Of a DNA stretch of 10,949 bases, positions 1 to 6,359 are shown piece by piece. The DNA is taken from the NCBI GenBank assembly GCA_011777135.1, contig JAABVY010000242.1, forward strand, positions 669 through 11,617. Reading direction: 5' to 3'. Positions within the stretch are counted from its first letter, which is position 1, and each line of letters opens with the position of its first letter. Origin of the DNA: Candidatus Zixiibacteriota bacterium. GTDB taxonomy: Bacteria > Zixibacteria > MSB-5A5 > JAABVY01. The notes below the pieces were generated by a model. It was given only the letters and a program-made list of their open reading frames with translations, did not search any database and was not told the origin of the DNA. The position numbers were made by a program, and so were the translations under genes.

Positions 1-597
1 ACGTGAACCAGGCAATATGCATACCAATTTATCAGATTCATCCATCTTCAAACGTTTTTTGACTTCAATGGTATCAACCTCTTCCGGGATGATGTCTGTG
101 AACGGATGTCCGACATATTCGATCTCTGTATTATAGCGGGCGAAGAATTCCTTCTCAAACGGCAGAATAGAAATCAGCATGCTGCAATATTTATTCAAGA
201 TTTCAATTCGATTCGGTTTCCAGGCCCAGACCTGGGGGAGTATAAAATATACTACCGGAATTCCCATCCTGTAAGCATCCCTCGCGAGCCTCAAATTGAA
301 TCCGGGATAATCGACAAGCATCACAAGATCCGGTTTTGCCTCCCTGATCTTCCTGATGCAGTCATTCTTGACCTTCATGAAAAAACCGATTCGTTTTATT
401 ACTTCCCAAAATCCCATCGCCGCCAGGTCACGGGTATGGTAAAGGAGCTTGACTTCCAGTTCAGAGAGGTTGTCTCCTCCTAATCCTACAATTTCCAGAT
501 CGGGATTGAGCTTCAGCATCTCTCGAACTAAACCAGCGGCATGAAAATCGCCGGAGGATTCGCCTGCTGAGATGAAAATGCGTTTTTTTGTGGTCAT
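1..597 (-). CDS. lpxB: Lipid-A-disaccharide synthase LpxB (N-terminal part, runs off window)
   Basis: LpxB is the membrane-associated GT-B glycosyltransferase that condenses UDP-2,3-diacylglucosamine with lipid X to form tetra-acyl disaccharide 1-phosphate. The minus strand from 597 gives 199 residues with no stop before the window edge. It opens MTTKKRIFISAGESSGD, the family's N-terminal loop (GESSGDxHAA). Then come LAAMGFWEV, VDYPGFNLRLA, LPQVWAWKPNRI, ILPFEKEFF, YVGHPF and, at the edge, ILPGSR; all are classic LpxB blocks in the right order. The family is about 380 residues, so roughly half is present. The ATG overlaps the stop of the upstream oxidoreductase as ATGA (597-594), and no good Shine-Dalgarno precedes it, so translation is probably coupled. 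The identification is secure; only the C-terminal half is unseen. Confidence 0.96.
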   Translation of the reverse strand, partial: MTTKKRIFISAGESSGDFHAAGLVREMLKLNPDLEIVGLGGDNLSELEVKLLYHTRDLAAMGFWEVIKRIGFFMKVKNDCIRKIREAKPDLVMLVDYPGFNLRLARDAYRMGIPVVYFILPQVWAWKPNRIEILNKYCSMLISILPFEKEFFARYNTEIEYVGHPFTDIIPEEVDTIEVKKRLKMDESDKLVCILPGSR

Positions 598-1601
598 AGG
601 CCGGAATTTATCTTCTTAAGGCTCTCATGAGCATTGCGTTCGATTTCAAGCGCTACTTTCAGCGCGGCCAAGCCCTCTTCACCGGTTACCGGCGGCCTTG
701 AGTCGGATACTACAGCGTCGATGAAGCGCCTCAGCTCCTCCTCGATCATATCATAGACACTGCATTCGGGCTTATGGAAGACTATTTTCTTGCCCGTTTC
801 TCCGTACTGAAATGAGGTCGAAAATCCTTTAAGCGCTTTATCATCGAAATTGTTATCCACCAGTGAATAGCTGTCGACCTTCTTTTCTTTAAGATCAAAG
901 GAGAGATAATTGTCGCGTTGAAAGAGCCTGATTTTGCGCATGCCGGAGGGAGAAATCCGAGAGGCTGTCAGGTTGGCAACACATCCTGATTCAAATGTCA
1001 GCCTAGCATTGGCGATATCCATCTTGTCCGAGAGCACCTGGACGGCCGAGGCTTGAATATCGGTCACCTCAGATTGCGTGAAATAAAGGCAGAGGTCGAT
1101 ATCATGAATCATCAGCTCGGAGATAACCGCAACATCGAGCCCTCGTGGATTGAAGGGATTCAATCGATGTGCTTCGATAAACATCGGGTTGCCAATTTTA
1201 CCGGCCATAGCCTGCACTGCCGGGTTGAACCTCTCGATATGCCCCGCCCCGAATTTCAAGCCCTTATCCTCGGCCATCTTAACCAGTTCCTCGGCCTGCG
1301 CGGCGGTCTCGGTCAGAGGCTTCTCCATGAAAAGATGCTTCCCGGATTGAAGAACCTCTTTTCCGACCGTATGATGATCATGTGTAGGCACAACGACTGA
1401 GATTATATCCGATTTTTCGAGCATATCCTGAAGTGACTCAGCAGAGTAGGCTCCCGATTCTTTGTTAATCTGTCTGGATTTTTCGAGGTCAATATCGTAG
1501 AAGCCGACAAAATTGCAGGTCTCGATTTTTTGCAGTTTCTGGAGATGTATGCGTCCAAGATGCCCTACCCCCACCAGTCCGACATTTGGTTTTGTACTCA
1601 T
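594..1601 (-). CDS. Gfo/Idh/MocA-family oxidoreductase, GnnA-like (putative UDP-GlcNAc 3-dehydrogenase)
   Basis: This is an NAD(P)-dependent oxidoreductase of 335 residues. It has a Rossmann fold at the N-terminus (GVGHLG, residues 11-16), the family EKPL motif (E93-K94-P95, with the catalytic-type lysine), HIERFNPA at 121-128 and MIHDID around 164-169. I chose the ATG at 1601 because the Rossmann strand follows directly (STKPNVGLVGVG). A longer reading from 1733 would add 44 residues that cross the divergent promoter region. In Acidithiobacillus and Leptospira the related GnnA oxidises C3 of UDP-GlcNAc so that GnnB can install an amino group, giving amide-linked lipid A. The HIERFNPA motif and the overlap with lpxB support a similar sugar-nucleotide role. 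No GnnB aminotransferase is visible here, so the exact substrate and a symbol are withheld. No Shine-Dalgarno is evident upstream of the start. Confidence 0.88.
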   Translation of the reverse strand: MSTKPNVGLVGVGHLGRIHLQKLQKIETCNFVGFYDIDLEKSRQINKESGAYSAESLQDMLEKSDIISVVVPTHDHHTVGKEVLQSGKHLFMEKPLTETAAQAEELVKMAEDKGLKFGAGHIERFNPAVQAMAGKIGNPMFIEAHRLNPFNPRGLDVAVISELMIHDIDLCLYFTQSEVTDIQASAVQVLSDKMDIANARLTFESGCVANLTASRISPSGMRKIRLFQRDNYLSFDLKEKKVDSYSLVDNNFDDKALKGFSTSFQYGETGKKIVFHKPECSVYDMIEEELRRFIDAVVSDSRPPVTGEEGLAALKVALEIERNAHESLKKINSGL

Positions 1602-1616
1602 AATTGCAGGGAAAAT

Positions 1617-1644
1617 ATTATATCGAGTCTCAAAAGTCAACCAA
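1617..1644 (-). promoter_or_regulatory. Possible promoter for the oxidoreductase-lpxB unit
   Basis: On the minus strand a perfect TATAAT (1617-1622) sits 16 bp from a weak -35, TTGGTT (1639-1644). Transcription would begin near 1610, leaving only about 9 nt before the ATG at 1601. Such a near-leaderless message would fit the missing Shine-Dalgarno. The -35 matches consensus at only three positions, so confidence is modest. Confidence 0.4.
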
Positions 1645-1651
1645 AGTCGTT

Positions 1652-1660
1652 TGATATAAT
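1652..1660 (+). promoter_or_regulatory. Extended -10 promoter for the plus-strand cassette
   Basis: The sequence TGATATAAT (1652-1660) matches the extended -10 consensus TGnTATAAT exactly. No convincing -35 lies 16-18 bp upstream, as is common for extended -10 promoters. Predicted initiation is near 1667, giving about 70 nt of leader before the ATG at 1737. It lies back to back with the possible minus-strand promoter at 1617-1644. Confidence 0.5.
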
Positions 1661-1736
1661 GAGATTTATGCCGGGACAATTGAACGAACTGTGCATCAGG
1701 CCGTCTGTACAGATAAATGAAACGGGGAGGCATTCG

Positions 1737-2249
1737 ATGTATAAGTATTTCACTTCAATTATTATCATTCTTTTGCTGTGTTACACATCCGTTTTGACTG
1801 CTCAAAGCATGTATTCATTCGAGCCCGCAGATATTGAGGAAAAACCGGAAATAAAACTGGAGCCCAAATCGCATTTCTGGGGAGCGTTTTACTCGGTTTT
1901 ACCGGGAGTGGCGCTTCATGGCTCAGGTCTCCTGTATGCGGAGGATTATACCAAGGCTGGGATTATGATGGCTACCGAGATGCTATCACTATATTTAATT
2001 GGTATTGGTCTCCAGGATACAGAAAGACGTGCCGGGTGTGTTATTTATTACGACACCAATGTTGTGTTTTACGGATTAATGGGTATGGCACTTTTTGCTG
2101 CCACATGGATTTACGATATTGTCATGACCCAGAAGTCGATCCGTGAGCACAACGAGTTTATCAAACATCGCGGCTTTTCATTAGACATAGGCACACTCGA
2201 AAACAGCGACGGCCGGACATTGACATTCGGATTTTCGTGGCGGTTTTAA
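1737..2249 (+). CDS. Small exported or membrane protein with signal peptide, P13/DUF5683-like
   Basis: The gene encodes 170 residues. The start at 1737 is chosen because GGGGAGG (1724-1730) lies 6 nt upstream and the N-terminus is a textbook signal sequence (residues 1-22, cleavage likely near LTA-QS). The mature part has an acidic/Lys linker (28-45), then FWGAFYSVLPGVALHGSGLLY (48-67 region), a hydrophobic stretch at about 73-92 and another at about 106-130. The 'PG...hGsG.lYaedy.kAG' pattern recalls small membrane proteins of the P13/DUF5683 type, known from motif resemblance only. It ends TFGFSWRF, with the C-terminal Phe typical of outer-membrane barrel proteins, although the helical-looking core does not fit a simple barrel. 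It shares a promoter region with the gene 15 bp downstream. Function is unknown. Confidence 0.75.
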   Translation: MYKYFTSIIIILLLCYTSVLTAQSMYSFEPADIEEKPEIKLEPKSHFWGAFYSVLPGVALHGSGLLYAEDYTKAGIMMATEMLSLYLIGIGLQDTERRAGCVIYYDTNVVFYGLMGMALFAATWIYDIVMTQKSIREHNEFIKHRGFSLDIGTLENSDGRTLTFGFSWRF

Positions 2250-2264
2250 CGGGATTTAATTTAT

Positions 2265-3428
2265 ATGAATAAAATGGTTTTATCATTCTTATTAACATTA
2301 TTTCTCATAAGTTATGGTTACGCCCTTAACGAAAGGCTGGAATCACAAATCACTGAAGACCTGAAATCCCTGCTTATCGAGCCCTTCGATCCAACGCCTG
2401 CACTGAAGTTCGATGATGTCGGTCAGTTGCATATGTTTTATCCCGCCGAGGAAATAATCCGCGATACCACTATGAATGTTGATATGAGATACTGGCAAAT
2501 CAGATATCGCAGATATGATCGAGAAACCGCAAATCCAATAGTCAAATATAAATTAAACACACCTGGTGGAATCGAAGGCCATTGCAAAATGGATGTTACT
2601 CCTGATGGAACAGCATATTGTGTCTTTGGACCAGCAAAATGTCCCAGAGGAATATTAATATTCGACCAAGATGGTCAAGATAGGTTGGTAACATGCACCC
2701 CTGGACATCCAATGCACGAATACGGGGGAATCTATGAGGGCGATTATTTTTGGATTTCTAATGACAACGACGGCCTATTTGGACATGTTGAACAAGATGG
2801 AAGTGTTATGATGTTTGGAGATAGCCATAATTTCTGGCAACAGGTGGACATGGCAATTGATTTTAATCGCTCGCCATTTCATCATATGATTTTGCGTACT
2901 GTAGATCTTAAGAACATAATGTTTATCGGCCATGCCTTAGAAGAAATACCTGGAGACAGAACTGAAGAAAAACTCTATGAAATGGTACACTTTGGAATTT
3001 ATATATATAATATTAAAGAAAGAGAAGCGGTAAGTGATTTGTTTATTTCATTATTGGACAATCTTCATGTTACGCGCACAAATTTACCATATGATAGATG
3101 GCCAAGAGTCTTCAACGATCCTGATGGCAATTTGCAAATTTTCACCGGATATAAGGACGGTAACAATCAAATCAAGATGTGCTATTTTACGATAAATGAC
3201 AAACTGCAATTGCTTTCCCAGAAAGAAAGGACTGTAACCGGTCAATATAGCCTTGATTTCAAAAATCAGGCCGATATTCTGGACGAGATAATTATCTATG
3301 AGGATTTAAGAGACAAATCAGCTCCAGAGCCATTAATATTGGGCAAATTGCATCATTATCAAATAAGCTCTGACACTATTTTTCATTCCCAATCAAAAAA
3401 TATTGCAAGAGATTCTACAGGAATCTAA
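2265..3428 (+). CDS. Secreted propeller-like protein, function unknown
   Basis: This is a 387-residue protein with an N-terminal signal peptide (about 1-20, ending YGYA). I do not recognise a named family. The chain repeats short 'D-x(2)-G-x-hydrophobic-strand' units, such as DDVGQLHMFYP, TPDGTAYCVFG, EQDGSVMMFG and DPDGNLQIFTGYKDGNNQ. These resemble blades of extracytoplasmic beta-propellers of the kind that read 'date/field' style repeats. No membrane anchor or C-terminal sorting domain is visible; the protein ends abruptly at ARDSTGI, just before the palindromic repeat block, and may have lost its original C-terminus. The gene begins 15 bp after the preceding one with only a weak ribosome site (ACGGGA), suggesting co-transcription. 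It is visibly more AT-rich than the lpx genes around it (many AAA, AAT and ATA codons), hinting at different ancestry. No catalytic motif was found. Confidence 0.8.
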   Translation: MNKMVLSFLLTLFLISYGYALNERLESQITEDLKSLLIEPFDPTPALKFDDVGQLHMFYPAEEIIRDTTMNVDMRYWQIRYRRYDRETANPIVKYKLNTPGGIEGHCKMDVTPDGTAYCVFGPAKCPRGILIFDQDGQDRLVTCTPGHPMHEYGGIYEGDYFWISNDNDGLFGHVEQDGSVMMFGDSHNFWQQVDMAIDFNRSPFHHMILRTVDLKNIMFIGHALEEIPGDRTEEKLYEMVHFGIYIYNIKEREAVSDLFISLLDNLHVTRTNLPYDRWPRVFNDPDGNLQIFTGYKDGNNQIKMCYFTINDKLQLLSQKERTVTGQYSLDFKNQADILDEIIIYEDLRDKSAPEPLILGKLHHYQISSDTIFHSQSKNIARDSTGI

Positions 3429-3439
3429 AAAGATAGCGA

Positions 3440-3580
3440 AACCCACCGCTGGCGCTGTGGGGCACCCTTATGTCCATCTGGGCGCACCGGAGGTACGCCC
3501 AGCACAAAATATTGGGTGACCCATTCTTTAGATTGGGTTGGTCGCAATATAGATTTCCCAAGCTAAAGCTTGGGGCACCC
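3440..3580. repeat. Mosaic of four imperfect palindromes (REP/BIME-like intergenic repeat)
   Basis: Four hairpin-forming units lie head to tail between converging genes. Unit 1 (3442-3461) has outer arms CCCAC/GTGGG and is followed by GCACCC. Unit 2 (3478-3502) has arms CTGGGCGCACC/GGTACGCCCAG around GGA, with one mismatch. Unit 3 (3519-3538) has arms ACCCATTCT/AGATTGGGT, with one mismatch. Unit 4 (3557-3574) is CCCAAGCT-AA-AGCTTGGG, perfect, and is followed by GGCACCC-type sequence like unit 1. Units 1, 3 and 4 look like diverged copies of one design: a CCC(A)-led arm, a GGG arm, then a GCACCC tail in 1 and 4. No run of T follows any unit, so they are not classic terminators, though they could buffer convergent transcription. 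Confidence 0.75.
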
Positions 3581-3632
3581 TGAATTAAATTCATACGCAA
3601 AGTACGTCCTCGTGCGCCGCAAAATCCATCTA

Positions 3633-3995
3633 CTAATAATTATGTGTGCCGACTACGACTTCTTTACCGAAATTCTGTTTGACTAATGTTGTCAACTGGT
3701 CGAAGTCGATCGGGCACTGGCCGGTTTTTTTGGCCTTGACCATGCAGGTCCCCAGATGCAGGACATCATAATCGCGTTCGATATAATCGATAATCTCGTT
3801 CATCAGTTTAACCTTGGGAATATACAGTCCCGGGCAGTCACCGCATGACCCCAGCGCCACCAGATCCAGCTCATCATCATCAGCATAACGCGCGAACTCG
3901 CCCTCGCGCTCATGAATCGCCTTCATACATTTGGCGCAGGCAATACAAAGCTGATCCTGCACTCGTTTACATGCCAATATCGCAACCTTAGCCAT
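3633..3995 (-). CDS. CGGC-domain cysteine-rich protein (putative metal-binding)
   Basis: The gene encodes 120 residues, the usual size for stand-alone CGGC-domain proteins, a small family thought to bind metal through conserved cysteines. Visible cysteines include an N-terminal group (C9, then CIACAKC at about 17-23), the central signature SCGDCPG (a variant of the CGGC motif, second Gly replaced by Asp), LGTCM and GQCP. The HLGTCM strand after the signature is typical of the family. The start at 3995 is supported by AGGAGG 8 nt upstream. No signal peptide is present, so it should be cytoplasmic. It follows lpxA by about 130 bp on the same strand but probably has its own promoter. Its role near lipid A genes is unclear; it may be a bystander. 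Confidence 0.85.
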   Translation of the reverse strand: MAKVAILACKRVQDQLCIACAKCMKAIHEREGEFARYADDDELDLVALGSCGDCPGLYIPKVKLMNEIIDYIERDYDVLHLGTCMVKAKKTGQCPIDFDQLTTLVKQNFGKEVVVGTHNY

Positions 3996-4043
3996 TATGA
4001 ATTCCTCCTGATGTTTTTGTTTCCGCTTCTGAAATTATCAGGA

Positions 4044-4049
4044 ATTATA
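4044..4049 (-). promoter_or_regulatory. Possible -10 element for the CGGC gene
   Basis: A perfect TATAAT on the minus strand lies about 50 nt before the CGGC start codon, in the 132-bp gap after lpxA. No good -35 sits at 16-18 bp (the best hexamer there is GCATTT); a TTGCCA is only 7 bp away. The gene might equally be read through from lpxA. Confidence 0.3.
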
Positions 4050-4127
4050 CGGATTATGGCAAGAAGAAATGCTGTAATTTGTTGAATTTATTGAGGTTAT
4101 CCTGATCGATATAGTAACGATAAGAGC

Positions 4128-4907
4128 TTACTTAATCAGGCCGCGTTCGGATTTTTCGATGAAGTCCAGGAGATTTTTTATCTCGTCGGTTTGCTCGAGT
4201 TCCGACTTTATCTTTTCGACTGCCTGGGAGGTGTTCAGGTCAGATTTGAACAGGAATTTGAAAGCCTCTTTTAACGGCTTGAGTTGACTATGAGAATACC
4301 CTCGCCGCTTGAGACCGATAAGGTTCACACCCCCGACCTCAAGAGGATATCCTCCGATGACGGAATAAGGTACTATATCCTGAGTAATCCTGAGTCCGCC
4401 GCCTATGATGGCATGAGTGCCAATCTTGGTAAATTGATGGATCACGGTTCCGCCCCCCAGAATGGCATAATCACCAATCACCACATGCCCACCCATCTGC
4501 ACCGAATTGGCGACAATGACATTATCTCCGATTACGGCATCATGAGGAACATGACTGTAAGCCATAAAAAAGCAGTTCTTCCCGACCACAGTCTGCCCGG
4601 ACCAGTCGGTGCCGCGGTTCATGGTTACATATTCACGAATCACAGTCCCTGCACCGACTTTGAGTACAGTCTTTTCACCGCCAAATTTCAAATCCTGAGG
4701 GATGGTGCCAATTGTGGCGGCATGATGCACAATAACATTTTCCTCCAAACGCGCTCCCTCGGCAACCAGCACGCGCGGCCCGATCCGACATCCGGAGGCG
4801 ATTTCGACATCACCCTCGATGATGGCATACGGTCCCACAACCACTGATGGATCGATTGAGGCTTTGGGATCGACTATGGCTGTTGGATGAATATTCATTT
4901 CAGGCAT
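4128..4907 (-). CDS. lpxA: UDP-N-acetylglucosamine acyltransferase LpxA
   Basis: LpxA is the first enzyme of lipid A synthesis, moving a beta-hydroxyacyl chain from ACP to the 3-position of UDP-GlcNAc in the cytoplasm. The 259 residues carry a left-handed beta-helix built from hexapeptide repeats (residues about 5-180) and end in the helical cap expected of the family. HPTAIV opens it; the catalytic His is H122 in HVPHD (E. coli H125). IHQF (156-159) and VNLIGLKRRGY (about 194-204) are signature blocks, and the end ERGLIK matches the family terminus. G170 aligns with E. coli Gly173, the acyl-chain ruler, which would favour a long chain rather than the C10 type seen with Met there. The start codon is 1 nt after the lpxC-fabZ stop, so the two are one operon. 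An alternative ATG three codons in (MNIHP) is possible. Confidence 0.97.
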   Translation of the reverse strand: MPEMNIHPTAIVDPKASIDPSVVVGPYAIIEGDVEIASGCRIGPRVLVAEGARLEENVIVHHAATIGTIPQDLKFGGEKTVLKVGAGTVIREYVTMNRGTDWSGQTVVGKNCFFMAYSHVPHDAVIGDNVIVANSVQMGGHVVIGDYAILGGGTVIHQFTKIGTHAIIGGGLRITQDIVPYSVIGGYPLEVGGVNLIGLKRRGYSHSQLKPLKEAFKFLFKSDLNTSQAVEKIKSELEQTDEIKNLLDFIEKSERGLIK

Positions 4908-4908
4908 A

Positions 4909-6306
4909 TTACTTATCCACTATCACCGACATAAACGTCGCCTCGGTCACAACCTGACCGTCAACATAGGTTTTTCCAGAAATCTTGCAGGTATTGCGCC
5001 TCAGCGCCACCATCTCGAGTTCCATCCGGAGCACATCCCCGGGCACGACCGGTCTTCTGAAACGGGCGTTGTCGATGCTCATGAAATAGACCAGCTTCTT
5101 TTCAGGCTCCTCCAATGTATGCAGAAGCAGGAAACCACCAGCCTGGGCCAAAGCCTCAATCAAAAGCACTCCCGGCATAATCGGATGTCCCGGGAAATGT
5201 CCCTCGAAAAAGGGTTCGTTGATGGTGACATTTTTCTGCGCGATTACCCTTTTACCCGGTTCGAGATCGATGATTCTATCTACCAGCAGGAACGGGTAAC
5301 GGTGCGGCATGATGTTCATGACCGCAACTGAATCGAACATGAAGTCGCGTCCCTGAGCCGCCTTGCCTGTATATTTTTTGGAGAGGAGCGTCTTTTCGTA
5401 CTGCTCCCTGATCTTCTTAGCAAGGGCGACATTGGCGGCATGACCAGACCGTGCAGCCAAGATATGACCTTTGATTGGCATACCAATGAGCATCAGATCA
5501 CCCAGAAGATCTGCGGCTTTATGACGTACCGGTTCATTGTAAAAGCGCATCTTAATGTTGTTCAAAATTCCAGTTTCGCCAATGAACAGGTCTTCCTTGA
5601 TATCGAAAAGCTTTTTCAGTTTGGCCTTGTGGGGATCGTCAAGCTCACGATCGACTATAACCAGGGCACTGTCCAGGCCGCCGCCTTTGATGATCTCCTG
5701 CTCGCGCAAAGCCTCGACCTCCGACAGAAAACAGAATGTGCGCGCCGGGGCAAATTCCTCCACAAATTCCTCTTCCAGATTGACAAGCGAAGTATATTGC
5801 GTGCCCAGGGCCGGATTCTTGTAGTCGATCAGGAAGGTTATGCGGATTGTCTCGGAAGGCGTTACTACTATATCTATATGACGATCCGGTTCGGAGTATG
5901 AGATCGGCCTGTCGATCACAAGGTAATTTTTCTCGGCTTCCTGTTCGACGATTCCAGCTTCCAGGAGCTTATCCACAAATGGTTTCATGGAACCATCGAC
6001 AATCGGCGGCTCGATATTATCAAGCTCACAGACAACATTATCGATTTCCAGTCCGGCGAGCGATGAAAGGACATGTTCGACAGTGTGAATCCTATGATCT
6101 CCGATGCCGAGTGTTGTGCCGCGATTCAGATCGACAACATTTTCGAGAAGCGCCGGGATTTTCGGACAGCCCTCAACATCGGTGCGGGTAAATGAAATAC
6201 CTTCATTCACACCTGCGGGGACGAACCTGATGGTCGATTCGCAGCCGGTATGCAGGCCCACTCCCGAGAGGGATACTGTCTTGGCTATGGTTTTTTGCTT
6301 GCTTAT
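4909..6306 (-). CDS. lpxC-fabZ: Bifunctional UDP-3-O-acyl-GlcNAc deacetylase / 3-hydroxyacyl-ACP dehydratase (LpxC-FabZ fusion), apparent ATA start
   Basis: This is a 465-residue fusion. The LpxC half (about 1-295) is the zinc deacetylase that commits lipid A synthesis. It shows GVGLHTG (15-21), TVEHVLSSLAGL with E77 and zinc ligand H78, the other ligands H262 and D266 in HKAADLLGD, and the catalytic-type H289 in SGHA. The FabZ half (about 316-465) is the hot-dog dehydratase of fatty acid synthesis. It has MPHRYPFLLVDRI, then GHFPGHPIMPGV with catalytic H370 and E384. Such fusions are well known in Bacteroidetes and relatives. The start is unusual. The conserved N-terminus ISKQKTIAKTVSLSG lies before the first GTG (6261), and no ATG, GTG or TTG occurs between it and the in-frame stop upstream. 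ATA at 6306 sits 6 nt from a perfect GGAGG. Either ATA initiates or an ATG was miscalled. lpxA follows after 1 nt. Confidence 0.96.
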   Translation of the reverse strand: MSKQKTIAKTVSLSGVGLHTGCESTIRFVPAGVNEGISFTRTDVEGCPKIPALLENVVDLNRGTTLGIGDHRIHTVEHVLSSLAGLEIDNVVCELDNIEPPIVDGSMKPFVDKLLEAGIVEQEAEKNYLVIDRPISYSEPDRHIDIVVTPSETIRITFLIDYKNPALGTQYTSLVNLEEEFVEEFAPARTFCFLSEVEALREQEIIKGGGLDSALVIVDRELDDPHKAKLKKLFDIKEDLFIGETGILNNIKMRFYNEPVRHKAADLLGDLMLIGMPIKGHILAARSGHAANVALAKKIREQYEKTLLSKKYTGKAAQGRDFMFDSVAVMNIMPHRYPFLLVDRIIDLEPGKRVIAQKNVTINEPFFEGHFPGHPIMPGVLLIEALAQAGGFLLLHTLEEPEKKLVYFMSIDNARFRRPVVPGDVLRMELEMVALRRNTCKISGKTYVDGQVVTEATFMSVIVDK

Positions 6307-6311
6307 GTCCC

Positions 6312-6317
6312 ACCTCC
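6312..6317 (-). promoter_or_regulatory. Shine-Dalgarno deciding the lpxC-fabZ start
   Basis: GGAGGT on the minus strand lies with a 6-nt gap (counted from GGAGG) before ATA at 6304-6306. It is the strongest ribosome site near lpxC. The alternative GTG at 6261 has no comparable site and would delete the conserved first strand, so this element argues for initiation at ATA. Confidence 0.7.
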
Positions 6318-6329
6318 AAAAATTTTTGG
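6316..6329. promoter_or_regulatory. 14-bp perfect palindrome at the lpxC transcription start (possible operator)
   Basis: CCAAAAATTTTTGG reads the same on both strands. It lies between the -10 element and the Shine-Dalgarno, covering the predicted start near 6324 and sharing two bases with GGAGG. The position suits a repressor operator, but no regulator for it is identified. Confidence 0.4.
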
Positions 6330-6330
6330 G

Positions 6331-6359
6331 ATTATAACTCTTTTTGGGGAATTTGTAAA
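6331..6359 (-). promoter_or_regulatory. Sigma-70-type promoter for lpxC-fabZ-lpxA
   Basis: On the minus strand, TTTACA (6354-6359) is followed by a 17-bp spacer and a perfect TATAAT (6331-6336). Predicted initiation near 6324 leaves about 18 nt of leader, just room for GGAGG and the ATA codon at 6306. The -35 matches five of six consensus bases. This makes an lpxC start upstream of 6306 unlikely. Confidence 0.75.

Noticed and set aside
106..483. Plus-strand frame of 125 codons
   Set aside because: It is the complement of the clear LpxB coding sequence and has no family features.
594..1733. Oxidoreductase starting at the ATG at 1733 (379 residues)
   Set aside because: The extra 44 residues precede the Rossmann fold, show no family resemblance and cross the divergent promoter region.
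1530..1736. N-terminal extension of the plus-strand 170-residue protein to 1530
   Set aside because: It overlaps the start of the oxidoreductase on the other strand; the ATG at 1737 has GGGGAGG and a signal peptide directly after it.
3410..3426. Hairpin AGATTC/GAATCT as a terminator of the plus-strand cassette
   Set aside because: The stem is only 6 bp and is followed by A residues, not T, on the plus strand.
3440..3580. CRISPR array
   Set aside because: The units are imperfect palindromes of different sequence without uniform spacers, and no cas gene is nearby.
3415..3600. Minus-strand frame of 61 codons
   Set aside because: It is made of the palindromic repeat block and has no ribosome site or recognisable domain.
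4909..6261. lpxC-fabZ starting at the GTG at 6261
   Set aside because: It would remove ISKQKTIAKTVSLSG, the conserved first strand of LpxC, and it lacks a ribosome site as good as GGAGG at 6313-6317.
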